Assembly (NCBI RefSeq): GCF_020531945.1
Contig: NZ_JAJATZ010000002.1
Coordinates: 519,074-583,073 of the forward strand
Source of the DNA: Loktanella gaetbuli
GTDB lineage: Bacteria; Pseudomonadota; Alphaproteobacteria; Rhodobacterales; Rhodobacteraceae
Direction: 5' to 3'
Length of the DNA: 64,000 bases
The notes beneath the pieces were generated by a model. It was not told where the DNA came from. It did not search any database and worked only from the letters and a program-made list of their open reading frames with translations. The position numbers and the translations under genes were made by a program. Of the stretch, positions 17,289-26,094 are shown one piece after another. Within the stretch, counting starts at the first letter, position 1; every line of letters begins with the position of its first letter.

Positions 17289-17666
17289 TCAGTTCCCTGC
17301 GGTTTCCACGCAGTGCCGCCGAAACGCGCGTTTGAGCATGTCCAATTCATCGCGCAACAGGTCCAATTCCGCGCGAATGTCGTTCGAGAGCGCCTCGCCC
17401 CCCATGAATGCGAAACTCGCCAGTGTGTCACCGGTATCGCGCGTGCTGATCACAAAGGTCTGCACGCCATCGCCCAACCGATCGGCCGGCACCGGAACCT
17501 CGACCAGCCATTTGCCGTCCTCCAGCCGGTTCAGCGTCGGTGCGGGCAACGCCTCTGCCCCCTGCGACACGATCAGGGCGGGCGGCGCGTCACCCGTGAC
17601 ACCCGTCAATTCGCCCTGCCACAGACCGGCGATCATCCGCAGCTTGATCAGTTTCAGTTCCGACAT
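17289..17666 (-). CDS. Uncharacterised 125-residue protein paired with a DUF6478-like gene
   Basis: I do not recognise a characterised family. The protein begins MSELKLIKLRMIAGLWQGEL and is mostly beta-strand-like to residue 90. It ends in a charged helical stretch (IRAELDLLRDELDMLKRAF) that could form a short coiled coil. The start at 17666 is preferred to 17675. It lies 12 bases downstream of the DUF6478-like gene on the same strand, so the two are probably co-transcribed and may work together. There is no signal peptide and no membrane segment. Confidence 0.75.
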   Translation of the reverse strand: MSELKLIKLRMIAGLWQGELTGVTGDAPPALIVSQGAEALPAPTLNRLEDGKWLVEVPVPADRLGDGVQTFVISTRDTGDTLASFAFMGGEALSNDIRAELDLLRDELDMLKRAFRRHCVETAGN

Positions 17667-17678
17667 GACGGTCACTCC

Positions 17679-18449
17679 TTACAGTTCGGCGCGCGGATAA
17701 CGACACAAGGTGACATCGCGCAGTGTGATCTGGTTCATCTCGGCCCCTTCGAAAATCAGGTCCAGCCAGGCTGCCTCGATCCGCCGTTCATTGATGTCAC
17801 TATAGGCCAGATCGAATTCGACAACCATTTCGCCATCCGCGTTCCTGATCTCTTGCACCATCTGTTCGGTGTTCGGACCGTGGCGGACATTCAACCGCGC
17901 AAAGATTTCCAGCGGCTGTTCCAATTCCACATTCAGGGTCAACCGGATGATGTGCCGTTTCAATAGCCCGTCGATCGCCTCTGCGGGCAGGTCCAGCACG
18001 AGACTGAGGAAACTGCCGTCAAACCTGAAAACATCCAGTCGCAGGCCATAGGGCGCCATGTCACTTGTGCGCGTATTGCGGATCTGGCGAAGCGTCAGTT
18101 CACTGATGTCGCAGTCATGAAACACCGTCAGATGGTCGCCCAGGCTCGCACGGTTGCCCACCGCGGCAATTCCCATTTCCGGCAACGGACCGCGCCAGGC
18201 GCGCGGTCGCCACGACCATAGGGTGCCACCGGGTCTGACAAACGCGTTTGTGCCGACACGCGGCAAGGCCAGTCGACTGTTGGCAACGAAATTCAGTTCG
18301 GACAGGCGCGTCATCAACTGGCTCGCCATCAGGCGCTGCTGATGCAGCTTGTCCAGGTCGGCCGTTTCAGCCGCGCGGGCCAGCCGGGTCCAGCGTCGCA
18401 GGCTCCACCGATGCAAGAGCCGTCCGATTGCCTGTTTGCCGAATCCCAC
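17679..18449 (-). CDS. DUF6478-like uncharacterised protein
   Basis: 256 residues of a family I recall as DUF6478, which seems largely confined to Rhodobacterales. The name is from memory and not confirmed. The N-terminal 50 residues are basic and helical (RLLHRWSLRRWTRLARAAE), followed by a beta-rich domain with WSWRPRAWRGP, VFHDCDISELTLRQIRN and FDLAYSDINERRIEAAWLDL. The beta-rich part looks like a lectin- or jelly-roll-like fold, but that is inference. There is no signal peptide. It probably forms an operon with the 125-residue gene downstream. Confidence 0.75.
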   Translation of the reverse strand: MGFGKQAIGRLLHRWSLRRWTRLARAAETADLDKLHQQRLMASQLMTRLSELNFVANSRLALPRVGTNAFVRPGGTLWSWRPRAWRGPLPEMGIAAVGNRASLGDHLTVFHDCDISELTLRQIRNTRTSDMAPYGLRLDVFRFDGSFLSLVLDLPAEAIDGLLKRHIIRLTLNVELEQPLEIFARLNVRHGPNTEQMVQEIRNADGEMVVEFDLAYSDINERRIEAAWLDLIFEGAEMNQITLRDVTLCRYPRAEL

Positions 18450-18543
18450 CCAACGCTCCTTTAGTCTGCTGGGCCGAACTGCGCATGTCCGGCCATGGGA
18501 CGATCTGCACGACTATTTCCAAAATGGAAACAATGCCAAGTCA

Positions 18544-19161
18544 TCACGTCGTCGATTGTTGCACGCTATTGGCCGCCCGCAACTGCTGCAACATCTGGTC
18601 CAGCACTTCTCGCGACTGAACTTGCGTCAACGGAGCCTGGGTCAGGCCGCGCACCGTGATGGTCACGACACGCCCGCGCAGGTCGGTGAACAAACGCCAG
18701 CTTTCGGGTTGGCTACCGACGATATCGGGGGGGGCCGTGTCGCGCGTGTAGACGGTCACGGCATTGGTCGCGGCACCCGTGCTCAGCACGTCGACCGGCC
18801 CGCCGATGTCGGACACCCCCAGCAAGGTTGCCCCCTGCTGTGTTTCCAGAAAGGCGCGAAAGGCGGGTTCGGACCCCGCGACAAGCGCGCTGTTCGCGTC
18901 GCCCACCTGAACGGTGATCAGCGCCATCCGGTCCGGCACGGGCTTGTCCGATGCCGCATTGATCGCGGCACACGCCGCGAGAAATGCGAACCCGCGCTGC
19001 GGGCGCGTCACTTGCGGATCAATGCAGTAGCCCTGCGGCGCCGCAACGACGATGCCCCCGGTCAGACGCAAGGTCGTCGCGTCTGGCCCGGTCACTGTCC
19101 CCGGCAGGGCGCAAGCCGCGAGTGCGGCCAGTGCCACCGCCAGGATCGATCCGCGCAACAT
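18544..19161 (-). CDS. Uncharacterised lipoprotein downstream of ilvD
   Basis: 205 residues. The N-terminus MLRGSILAVALAALAAC is a lipoprotein signal peptide with Cys near residue 17, followed by a Gly/Pro/Thr-rich linker. The mature part has no domain I recognise. Two Cys lie in the middle region (QGYCIDPQ and LAACAAINA). The C-terminus contains a helix with many Gln (SREVLDQMLQQLRAANSVQQ). The start at 19161 is chosen because the longer frame from 19203 runs into ilvD, whose stop ends at 19166, leaving four bases between the genes. Co-transcription with ilvD is therefore likely, but a role in branched-chain amino-acid synthesis is not implied. Confidence 0.75.
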   Translation of the reverse strand: MLRGSILAVALAALAACALPGTVTGPDATTLRLTGGIVVAAPQGYCIDPQVTRPQRGFAFLAACAAINAASDKPVPDRMALITVQVGDANSALVAGSEPAFRAFLETQQGATLLGVSDIGGPVDVLSTGAATNAVTVYTRDTAPPDIVGSQPESWRLFTDLRGRVVTITVRGLTQAPLTQVQSREVLDQMLQQLRAANSVQQSTT

Positions 19162-19165
19162 CGCG

Positions 19166-20929
19166 TTACAGGTCCATGTAGACGTGCGTTTCCGCCTTGG
19201 CACCGGGATGGGTCACAGCACCTTTGCGGGCACCACCCACCAGCTGCGCGAATTTCCAGATCGCACCAGAGGCATAGTTCGTGGGCCGCGGGCCAGCCCA
19301 GGCCGCGCGGCGTGCATCCATGTCCGCATCGCTGATGTCGACCGACAGCTCACCGGTCAGCGCGTTGATGGTGATCACGTCGCCATTCTGCAGCAGCGCA
19401 ATCGGACCGCCGTGGGCCGCCTCTGGCCCGACGTGACCAACGCAGAAGCCACGGGTCGCGCCCGAAAAACGCCCATCGGTGATCAGCGCCACCTTCTTGC
19501 CCATGCCCTGACCGGACAGGGCGGCGGTGGTCGCCAGCATTTCACGCATCCCCGGACCGCCTGCGGGACCTTCGTTGCGGATAACAAGGACCTCGCCTTC
19601 CTTGTATTCGCGCGCCTTGACGGCGGCGAATGCTTCTTCTTCGTTTTCGAACACGCGGGCCGGACCGCTAAAGACCTGCTCTGCATCGGACATGCCTGCA
19701 ACCTTGACGATGGCACCATCGGGGGCCACGTTGCCGCGCAGGCCGACAACGCCGCCGGTCTTGGTGATCGGGTTGTCGATAAAGTGGATCACTTTGCCGT
19801 CCGGCTCACCTTTGATCATGTCCAGCTCTTCGCCGATGGTCTTGCCCGAGGATGTGATGCAATCCTCGTGGATCAGGCCGGCCTTGCGCAACTCCTTCAT
19901 CACGACGGGAATCCCGCCTGCGTCAAATAGATCCTTGGCCACGGCCTGACCGCCCGGTTTCATGTCGACGAAATACGGCGTGTCCTTGAAGATGTCGCAG
20001 ACGTCCCACAGGTCGAAATCGATCCCGGCCTCATGCGCCATCGCGGGCAGGTGCAGACCGGCGTTGGTGGAACCGCCAGTGCAGGCCACGACGCGCGCCG
20101 CGTTTTCCAGGCTCTTGCGGGTGACGACATCACGGGCCCGGATGTTTTCGTTGATCAGGTGCATCACGGCGCGGCCCGATGCCTCGCCGTATTGCGCGCG
20201 GTCCTTGTAGGGGGCAGGCATGCCAGAGGAATTCAGGAGCGCCAGACCGATCGCCTCGGACACGCAGGCCATCGTGTTGGCCGTGAACTGGCCGCCACAG
20301 GCACCGGCGGACGGACAGGCCACGCGTTCCAGGATCGCCAGCTGTTCTTCGGTCATTTCGCCGGACTGGTACCGGCCCACCGCCTCGAACATGTCCTGCA
20401 CCGTCAGATCGCGTTCGCCGAAATCGCCCGGCAGGTCCGCACCGGCGGGTGCCTTGCCCGGCAGGATCGACCCGCCATACATGAACACGGACGGCACGTT
20501 CAGACGGATCATCGCCATCATCATGCCCGGCAGCGATTTGTCGCAGCCCGCCAGACCTACCAGCGCGTCATAGCCGTGACCGCGCATCGTCAGTTCCACC
20601 GTGTCGGCGATGGCTTCGCGTGAGGCGAGCGAGGACCGCATGCCTTCGTGGCCCATCGCGATGCCGTCCGTGACGGTGATGGTGGTGAATTCGCGCGGTG
20701 TGCCCGCCGCTTCCTTGACGCCGCGCTTGACCGACTGTGCCTGCCAGTTCAACGCGATGTTGCAGGGGGCCGCCTCGTTCCAGCAGGTCGCAACGCCGAC
20801 AAAGGGCTGGGCGATGTCCTGTTCGGTCAGATCCATCGCATAGTAATAGGACCGGTGCGGCGCACGTGCGGGGCCTTCGGTCACGTGACGGCTGGGCAGC
20901 TTGGATTTGTCGGGGCGATTGGCGGTCAT
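19166..20929 (-). CDS. ilvD: Dihydroxy-acid dehydratase
   Basis: 587 residues. The Fe-S ligand Cys motifs are visible as VATCWNEAAPCN near residue 50, GLAGCDKSLPGMM near residue 120 and PSAGACGGQFTANTMA near residue 190. The C-terminus has ITDGRFSGATRGFCVGHVGPEA, also typical. The enzyme catalyses the third step of valine and isoleucine biosynthesis and feeds pantothenate synthesis. The start at 20929 has AGGAGAATGCA directly upstream, so the longer frame from 21034 is not used. It is divergent from the CPBP gene, with about 100 bases between starts. Confidence 0.96.
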   Translation of the reverse strand: MTANRPDKSKLPSRHVTEGPARAPHRSYYYAMDLTEQDIAQPFVGVATCWNEAAPCNIALNWQAQSVKRGVKEAAGTPREFTTITVTDGIAMGHEGMRSSLASREAIADTVELTMRGHGYDALVGLAGCDKSLPGMMMAMIRLNVPSVFMYGGSILPGKAPAGADLPGDFGERDLTVQDMFEAVGRYQSGEMTEEQLAILERVACPSAGACGGQFTANTMACVSEAIGLALLNSSGMPAPYKDRAQYGEASGRAVMHLINENIRARDVVTRKSLENAARVVACTGGSTNAGLHLPAMAHEAGIDFDLWDVCDIFKDTPYFVDMKPGGQAVAKDLFDAGGIPVVMKELRKAGLIHEDCITSSGKTIGEELDMIKGEPDGKVIHFIDNPITKTGGVVGLRGNVAPDGAIVKVAGMSDAEQVFSGPARVFENEEEAFAAVKAREYKEGEVLVIRNEGPAGGPGMREMLATTAALSGQGMGKKVALITDGRFSGATRGFCVGHVGPEAAHGGPIALLQNGDVITINALTGELSVDISDADMDARRAAWAGPRPTNYASGAIWKFAQLVGGARKGAVTHPGAKAETHVYMDL

Positions 20930-21032
20930 TGCATTCTCCTCAGGGGCTCGGCACGGGTCTAATTTGCGGACCCCTTCCTGACAAGTCGCAACTGCGGTTG
21001 CAGGACCGTGCAGACGCAGCATAACGTGGCGC

Positions 21033-21932
21033 ATGATCTGGCACCGACCCTACCTTGCGATGGCGGCATTCACGGCCCCTGCCCGTCCCGCAGGCAGCCT
21101 GCTGCGCATCATCGCCGTCCTCATCATCTTCGAGATCGCCTTTGCGATCATGCCGCACATCTATTTCAGCCTGCTGGGTCCCGATGCCGACCTGTCGACA
21201 CCTGCGGCGACGGTGCTGGATTTCGGACTATTCATCCTGCCCGCCGCCACCTTGATCCTTGCCGTGCGCCTGCTGCATCAACGCGGCCTTGCCAGCATGA
21301 TCGGCCCGCGCAAGCTGGCGGTGCGGCACACCGTCGTGGCAACGCTCGCGGTATCGCTTGTGTTGCTGGTGCAGGAACCTGCGTTGCTGTGGTTCGACCT
21401 GTCCGAGGACCTGGGGCTGCGCAATCCCGCGCTCTGGTTGGTGTGGTTGTTGCCCGGCATCGTTGCAATCACGCTTCAGTGCGCCACCGAAGAACTGCTG
21501 TATCGCGGATATCTGCAACAGCAACTTGGGGCGCTGTCCTCCAGCCGCTGGGTCTGGATGGTGCTGCCTTCGGTCTATTTCGGTTTCGGGCATCTGTATA
21601 ATGGTGACACCGTGGCCGCGGGCGTGCTGTGGGCCGGCTGGGCCACATTGCTGGGACTGGCCTGCGCCGATCTGACCGCGCGCACCGGCACCTTGGGCGC
21701 AGCCGTGGGGCTGCATGTGGCCAACAATATCTTTGCCACCGTCATCATCGCCGAGGCACAGACGCCGTCCAGCGGGCTTGCGCTGTTGCTTTACCCTTAT
21801 GCGGGTGATTTGCCTCCCGATGACTTTGGGCTGATCGCACTACTGACGCCGTTCACGTTATTCGACATCGTGGTGTCGATCATGGGCGTACTGGTCATGT
21901 GGCTGGCCGCGCGGGTCGCGCTGCGGGTGTAG
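21033..21932 (+). CDS. CPBP family intramembrane glutamic endopeptidase
   Basis: 299 residues with about eight hydrophobic segments. The CPBP (Abi) catalytic motifs are visible: EELLYRGYL (E-E-x3-R) near residue 153, FGFGHLYNG with a His, and AVGLHVANN with a second His. Such proteases resemble eukaryotic Rce1 and bacterial bacteriocin-immunity proteins; the substrate here is unknown. It is the first gene of a plus-strand run leading to accD and folC, but the 57-base gap to accD may hold a separate promoter. Confidence 0.87.
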   Translation: MIWHRPYLAMAAFTAPARPAGSLLRIIAVLIIFEIAFAIMPHIYFSLLGPDADLSTPAATVLDFGLFILPAATLILAVRLLHQRGLASMIGPRKLAVRHTVVATLAVSLVLLVQEPALLWFDLSEDLGLRNPALWLVWLLPGIVAITLQCATEELLYRGYLQQQLGALSSSRWVWMVLPSVYFGFGHLYNGDTVAAGVLWAGWATLLGLACADLTARTGTLGAAVGLHVANNIFATVIIAEAQTPSSGLALLLYPYAGDLPPDDFGLIALLTPFTLFDIVVSIMGVLVMWLAARVALRV

Positions 21933-21989
21933 ATTGCATTCATGACGCACGGTCGCTATTTCCAAGGCAATCAAAAGAGGCCGCATCCC

Positions 21990-22943
21990 ATGAACTGGAT
22001 CACCAATTACGTCCGCCCCAAGGTCAACGCCCTGTTTTCGCGGCGCGAAACCCCGGACAATCTGTGGACGAAATGTGATGACTGCGGCACGATGCTGTTT
22101 CACCGCGAACTGGCCGACAACCTGAATGTCTGCGGAAACTGCGGCAACCACATGCCGATCGGTGCGCGCGACCGCCTGCTGTCCTTGTTCGACGGTGGCA
22201 TCTACACCGAGGTCGCGGTGCCGGAACCCGTCACCGACCCGCTGAATTTCCGCGATCAAAAGAAATATACCGACCGTCTGCGCGATGCCCGCCGCAAGAC
22301 CGGTGAAAAGGACGCCATGCTGGTGGCCGAAGGCGACATGGGCCGCACGCCTGTGGTCGTGGCTGTGCAGGACTTCAGTTTCATGGGTGGGTCCATGTCG
22401 ATGTACGTCGGCAACGCCATCATCGCGGGTGCCGAACGCGCCATCGAGCTGGGTCGCCCGTTCATCCTGTTCTCCGCTGCTGGCGGTGCCCGGATGCAAG
22501 AGGGCATCCTGGGCCTGATGCAGATGCCGCGCACGACAATCGCGGTGCAGATGCTCAAGGAGGCAGGCCTGCCCTATATCGTCGTGCTGACGCACCCGAC
22601 GACCGGCGGCGTCACGGCGTCCTATGCCATGCTGGGTGACGTCCAGATCGCTGAACCCAACGCGCTGATCGGTTTTGCCGGGGCGCGGGTCATTGAACAG
22701 ACAATCGGGGAACAGCTGCCAGAGGGGTTCCAGCGCGCCGAATACCTGCTGGACCACGGCATGCTGGACCGTGTGACGCCCCGCACCGAGCTGAAGGAAG
22801 AACTGGTCACGATCCTGCGGATGCTGATGAAAATGGAACCGCCCGTTGCAGGTGACCTGCCGGCACCACAGATCACAAGCGAAGCCGAGGTCGAACCGCC
22901 GGCCGCTCCCACAGACCTGGCCGAAACCGAACAGTCCAAATAG
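21990..22943 (+). CDS. accD: Acetyl-CoA carboxylase carboxyltransferase subunit beta
   Basis: 317 residues. The N-terminal zinc ribbon is CDDCGTMLFHRELADNLNVC followed by GNC, a C-x2-C-x15-C-x2-C pattern around residue 28. The carboxyltransferase core contains FSAAGGARMQEGILGLMQM and THPTTGGVTASYAMLGD, both typical for AccD. The subunit pairs with AccA to transfer CO2 from biotin to acetyl-CoA and make malonyl-CoA. The start at 21990 fits the family N-terminus (MNWITNYVRPKV). The linkage to folC downstream is conserved in many bacteria. Confidence 0.96.
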   Translation: MNWITNYVRPKVNALFSRRETPDNLWTKCDDCGTMLFHRELADNLNVCGNCGNHMPIGARDRLLSLFDGGIYTEVAVPEPVTDPLNFRDQKKYTDRLRDARRKTGEKDAMLVAEGDMGRTPVVVAVQDFSFMGGSMSMYVGNAIIAGAERAIELGRPFILFSAAGGARMQEGILGLMQMPRTTIAVQMLKEAGLPYIVVLTHPTTGGVTASYAMLGDVQIAEPNALIGFAGARVIEQTIGEQLPEGFQRAEYLLDHGMLDRVTPRTELKEELVTILRMLMKMEPPVAGDLPAPQITSEAEVEPPAAPTDLAETEQSK

Positions 22944-22950
22944 CGCGGAC

Positions 22951-22969
22951 GGCCGGCCGCCAGCCGGCC
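22951..22969 (+). terminator. Stem-loop after accD
   Basis: GGCCGGC pairs with GCCGGCC around a five-base loop, eight bases after the accD stop. There is no T-run, and folC starts 31 bases further on, so the element may attenuate rather than end transcription. Confidence 0.4.
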
Positions 22970-23000
22970 CCGCGGCAACAATCCCCCTTAGGATGCGGCC

Positions 23001-24266
23001 ATGACATCTGACCTGATCCTGCAACGGATGATGACGCTGCACCCTAAGGTGATCGACCTGACGCTGGATCGTGTCTGGCGACTACTGGCGGCGCTGGACA
23101 ATCCACACGACAGGTTGCCCCCTGTGATCCACATCGCGGGCACCAACGGCAAGGGCAGCACGCAGGCCATGATGCGGGCCGGTCTGGAACGCGATGGTGC
23201 TGCGGTCCATGCCTATACGTCGCCGCATCTGGCGCGGTTTCACGAACGCATCCGACTGGCGGGCGATCTGATTTCCGAAGACGCGCTGACCCGTGTGTTG
23301 GACCGCGCCTATACGGCCAACGGCCCCGAACCGATCACGTATTTCGAGATCACGACCGTTGCAGCACTGCTGGCCTTTGCCGAAACTCCTGCCGACTGGA
23401 CCCTGCTGGAGGTCGGATTGGGCGGGCGGCTGGACGCAACCAACGTGATGACACCGCGCCTGTGCGTCATCACGCCGGTCGATCTGGATCACCAATCGTT
23501 TCTTGGCGACACCATCGCGCAGATCGCCGGCGAAAAGGCAGGTATCCTGAAACGCGGCGTCCCCTGCGTTGTCGGCCCGCAACATCCTCAGGCGCTGGAG
23601 GTGATCGAGGAACGTGCCGCCCGGCTGGGTGCGCCGTTGCTGGCCTACGGGCAACACTGGCATGTTGGCGTGGAACGCGACCGGCTGGTCTATCAGGACG
23701 AAACCGGGCTGCTGGACCTGCCGCTGCCGAACCTGCCCGGACCGCATCAGATCACCAATGCTGGGGCCGCGATCGCGGGACTGCGTCACCTTGGGGCGAC
23801 CGATGCCGCCTGCGAGGCCGCTGTCACCCGCGCCTATTGGCCCGCCCGGATGGAACGGCTGACGACAGGGCCGCTTGTCGATTTGGCAGCCCCTGCAGAA
23901 CTGTGGCTGGACGGAGGCCATAACCCCGCCGCCGGTCGGATGATCGCACAGACGCTGGCCGCCTTGCCCCGCAAACCCACGCATCTGGTCTGCGGCATGC
24001 TGAACACCAAGGACATCGCAGGCTATCTGTCCCCGCTGGCCTCGGTTGCGGACAGCCTGACAGCCGTGTCCATTCCCGACGAGGCGAATACAATTCCAGC
24101 CGATGAAACAGCCCGCATCGCAGCATCAGTCGGGATGATGGCACGCAGCGCTGACAGCGTGCAGGATGCCTTGGCCAGTTTCGCAGGCGGCGATCCGGTC
24201 CGTATCCTGATTTGCGGGTCGCTCTACCTTGCAGGGCATGTGATGCGTTTGAATGATGCGGGTTAG
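23001..24266 (+). CDS. folC: Bifunctional folylpolyglutamate synthase/dihydrofolate synthase
   Basis: 421 residues, the usual length for FolC. The P-loop is HIAGTNGKGSTQAMMRAG near residue 55, followed by YTSPHLARFHERIRL and the conserved EVGLGGRLDATNV. The C-terminal part has LWLDGGHNPAAGRMIA. The enzyme adds glutamate to dihydropteroate and to folates. The stop lies 14 bases inside the next gene, which suggests coupled translation. Confidence 0.95.
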   Translation: MTSDLILQRMMTLHPKVIDLTLDRVWRLLAALDNPHDRLPPVIHIAGTNGKGSTQAMMRAGLERDGAAVHAYTSPHLARFHERIRLAGDLISEDALTRVLDRAYTANGPEPITYFEITTVAALLAFAETPADWTLLEVGLGGRLDATNVMTPRLCVITPVDLDHQSFLGDTIAQIAGEKAGILKRGVPCVVGPQHPQALEVIEERAARLGAPLLAYGQHWHVGVERDRLVYQDETGLLDLPLPNLPGPHQITNAGAAIAGLRHLGATDAACEAAVTRAYWPARMERLTTGPLVDLAAPAELWLDGGHNPAAGRMIAQTLAALPRKPTHLVCGMLNTKDIAGYLSPLASVADSLTAVSIPDEANTIPADETARIAASVGMMARSADSVQDALASFAGGDPVRILICGSLYLAGHVMRLNDAG

Positions 24267-24780
24267 TCTGTTTGTCCTAGCGCTGTTGGCGGGACCCGCC
24301 ACCGCCGAGACCCTGAATTTCTGCTGGACCGGTGCGAACGGCTATACGATGACCGGACGCATGACGATTGCGGAAACCGCGATGGCCCGCACCATCGTCA
24401 CGGAACGCGATGTGACCGGGTTCAAGATCGCAGGCTATCACCGCGGCCAACTGCTGGGCACATGGGACATGGCAACGCGCGCGCCCTCTGCGACGTGGCA
24501 CCTGCGGTTTGATCCATTGTCGCTGACATTTCTGACGGGCGGCAGTTTTTCGGGGACAAATTCGCAAGGCTGGAATGCCGACGGCAACGTCGAAAACTGC
24601 GGAAATCCAGGTTTTGGTTTCAATTCAGGGAATTACGCGCAGGATATCTGCCTGAACGGAGTCTATGTCGCGGACAGTTCGATCGACCCCGCAACGCCCC
24701 TGCGGGCCACCCGCGCGGCTGTATCACCCCGTTGCCAAACCGCCATGCCACTCAGCAAGACAAACAATACTGAAAAATAG
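24253..24780 (+). CDS. Secreted protein of unknown function overlapping folC
   Basis: 175 residues. A clear Sec signal peptide (VSLFVLALLAGPATAE) precedes a mature domain beginning TLNFCWTGANGYTMTGRM. It resembles small beta-sandwich periplasmic proteins by its strand pattern, and it contains four Cys in the mature part (near NFCWTG, ENCGNPG, QDICLNG and SPRCQTA) that could form two disulfides. No family is recognised. It starts 14 bases before the folC stop (ATG at 24253 or 24256) and ends before a terminator-like hairpin. Confidence 0.8.
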   Translation: MMRVSLFVLALLAGPATAETLNFCWTGANGYTMTGRMTIAETAMARTIVTERDVTGFKIAGYHRGQLLGTWDMATRAPSATWHLRFDPLSLTFLTGGSFSGTNSQGWNADGNVENCGNPGFGFNSGNYAQDICLNGVYVADSSIDPATPLRATRAAVSPRCQTAMPLSKTNNTEK

Positions 24781-24874
24781 ATTGACTGCGAATCAGTCAT
24801 GATTCACAAAAGTGTCAACGGGGCAGAATGGCAGTGAATGTCACGCAGGCCCGGCGATCTTGGCAGGGCGAGGG

Positions 24875-24896
24875 GCAGGCTTATGGCCTGCTTTTT
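24875..24896 (+). terminator. Intrinsic terminator after the folC gene group
   Basis: GCAGGC pairs with GCCTGC around a five-base loop and is followed by TTTTT, as expected for a rho-independent terminator in the plus direction. It lies just before the stop of the convergent zapE gene. Confidence 0.75.
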
Positions 24897-24900
24897 CGTG

Positions 24901-25965
24901 TCAGGCCGCTGGGTTTTCACCCCATCCATCACTTTGCATTTCGCGCAACCGGCTGGCCGTGCGTTCGAATTCGAAACTGCCCTCGCCTTCGCGATACAGA
25001 AATTCCGGCGCGGCAGCTGCTGAACAGATCAGGCGCACGCGCCCCTCGTACAGGGCGTCGATCAGGGTCACGAAACGTTTGGCCTCGTTGAAATTGTCAC
25101 GCCCCAATGACGGAATGTCCTCGAGGATGAGCACCCGCACGGCATCGGCCAGCGCAAGGTAATCCGCAGCGCCCAACGGCCGCCCACACAGATCAAAAAA
25201 CGACGCCCGCGCGACACCATTATGATACCCGGGCAAGACGACCTCGCGTCCCTTGACGTGCAGGGTCAGCGGGTTGTCCGCACCTTGGGTCAGGTCCTCC
25301 CAGACCTTTGCGATTGCGCTGCGGGCCGCTGCGTCCGCAGGCGTGAAATAGGTAGGGGTGCCCGCCAGCCGACCCTGTCGATAATCCGTTTCGGCGGCCA
25401 GTTCGTGAACCACCAGCCGCGTCTTGAGCAGGTCGATGAACGGCACGAACAACTGGCGATTCAAACCATCCTTGTACAGGTCGTCAGGCGGCCTGTTCGA
25501 TGTGGTGATGATCGTCACGCCAGCGGCAAACAACCCCTCGAACAGCCGACCCACGATCATCGCGTCCGTAATATCGGTGATCTGCATTTCGTCAAAACAC
25601 AGCAGCCGCGTCTGATCCACCAGCGTGGCAACCACGGGTTTGATCGCATCATCGACCCCCTGCCTGCGGGCCTGCGCGATTTCACCGTGAACCCACTGCA
25701 TGAAGGCATGGAAGTGGCGGCGCAACTTTGGCGCATCAATCTGCGCATAGGCCAAATCCATCAACATGGATTTGCCGCGCCCGACGCCACCCCACATATA
25801 CAGCCCCGGAACGGGATCTGGCGCACGGCGGAACAGGCCCCGCTTGGCTGGCACGGCAAGCGCCGCCGCAATCCGATCCAATTCGGGCAGTACTGCACGC
25901 TGGGCCGGATCGTCATTCAGCGTGCCGTCCCGGACCGCTGCATCATAGGCATCTGAAACACTCAT
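24901..25965 (-). CDS. zapE: Cell division protein ZapE (AFG1-like ATPase)
   Basis: 354 residues, the family length. The Walker A motif is YMWGGVGRGKSMLMDL near residue 60 and the Walker B is LLCFDEMQITDITDAM near residue 130. Sensor-like TTSNRPPDDLYKDGLNR follows. ZapE is a membrane-associated ATPase that works with the Z-ring in E. coli; the mitochondrial homologue AFG1 acts in protein quality control. The start at 25965 begins MSVSDAYDAAV; the open frame continues upstream to 26571, but that part is antisense to the cyclase gene and is not supported. Confidence 0.93.
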   Translation of the reverse strand: MSVSDAYDAAVRDGTLNDDPAQRAVLPELDRIAAALAVPAKRGLFRRAPDPVPGLYMWGGVGRGKSMLMDLAYAQIDAPKLRRHFHAFMQWVHGEIAQARRQGVDDAIKPVVATLVDQTRLLCFDEMQITDITDAMIVGRLFEGLFAAGVTIITTSNRPPDDLYKDGLNRQLFVPFIDLLKTRLVVHELAAETDYRQGRLAGTPTYFTPADAAARSAIAKVWEDLTQGADNPLTLHVKGREVVLPGYHNGVARASFFDLCGRPLGAADYLALADAVRVLILEDIPSLGRDNFNEAKRFVTLIDALYEGRVRLICSAAAAPEFLYREGEGSFEFERTASRLREMQSDGWGENPAA

Positions 25966-26094
25966 GCTGCATGAAATACGCCGCGTCCGATGAATTGACA
26001 AACAGGTCTTGTGGCCCGTCGAAACCGGTCGGGTTCGATTAAATATTTCTACAGTTTTCGCAGCGATTGTCCGCTCAGGCTCACGAGGGGACCC

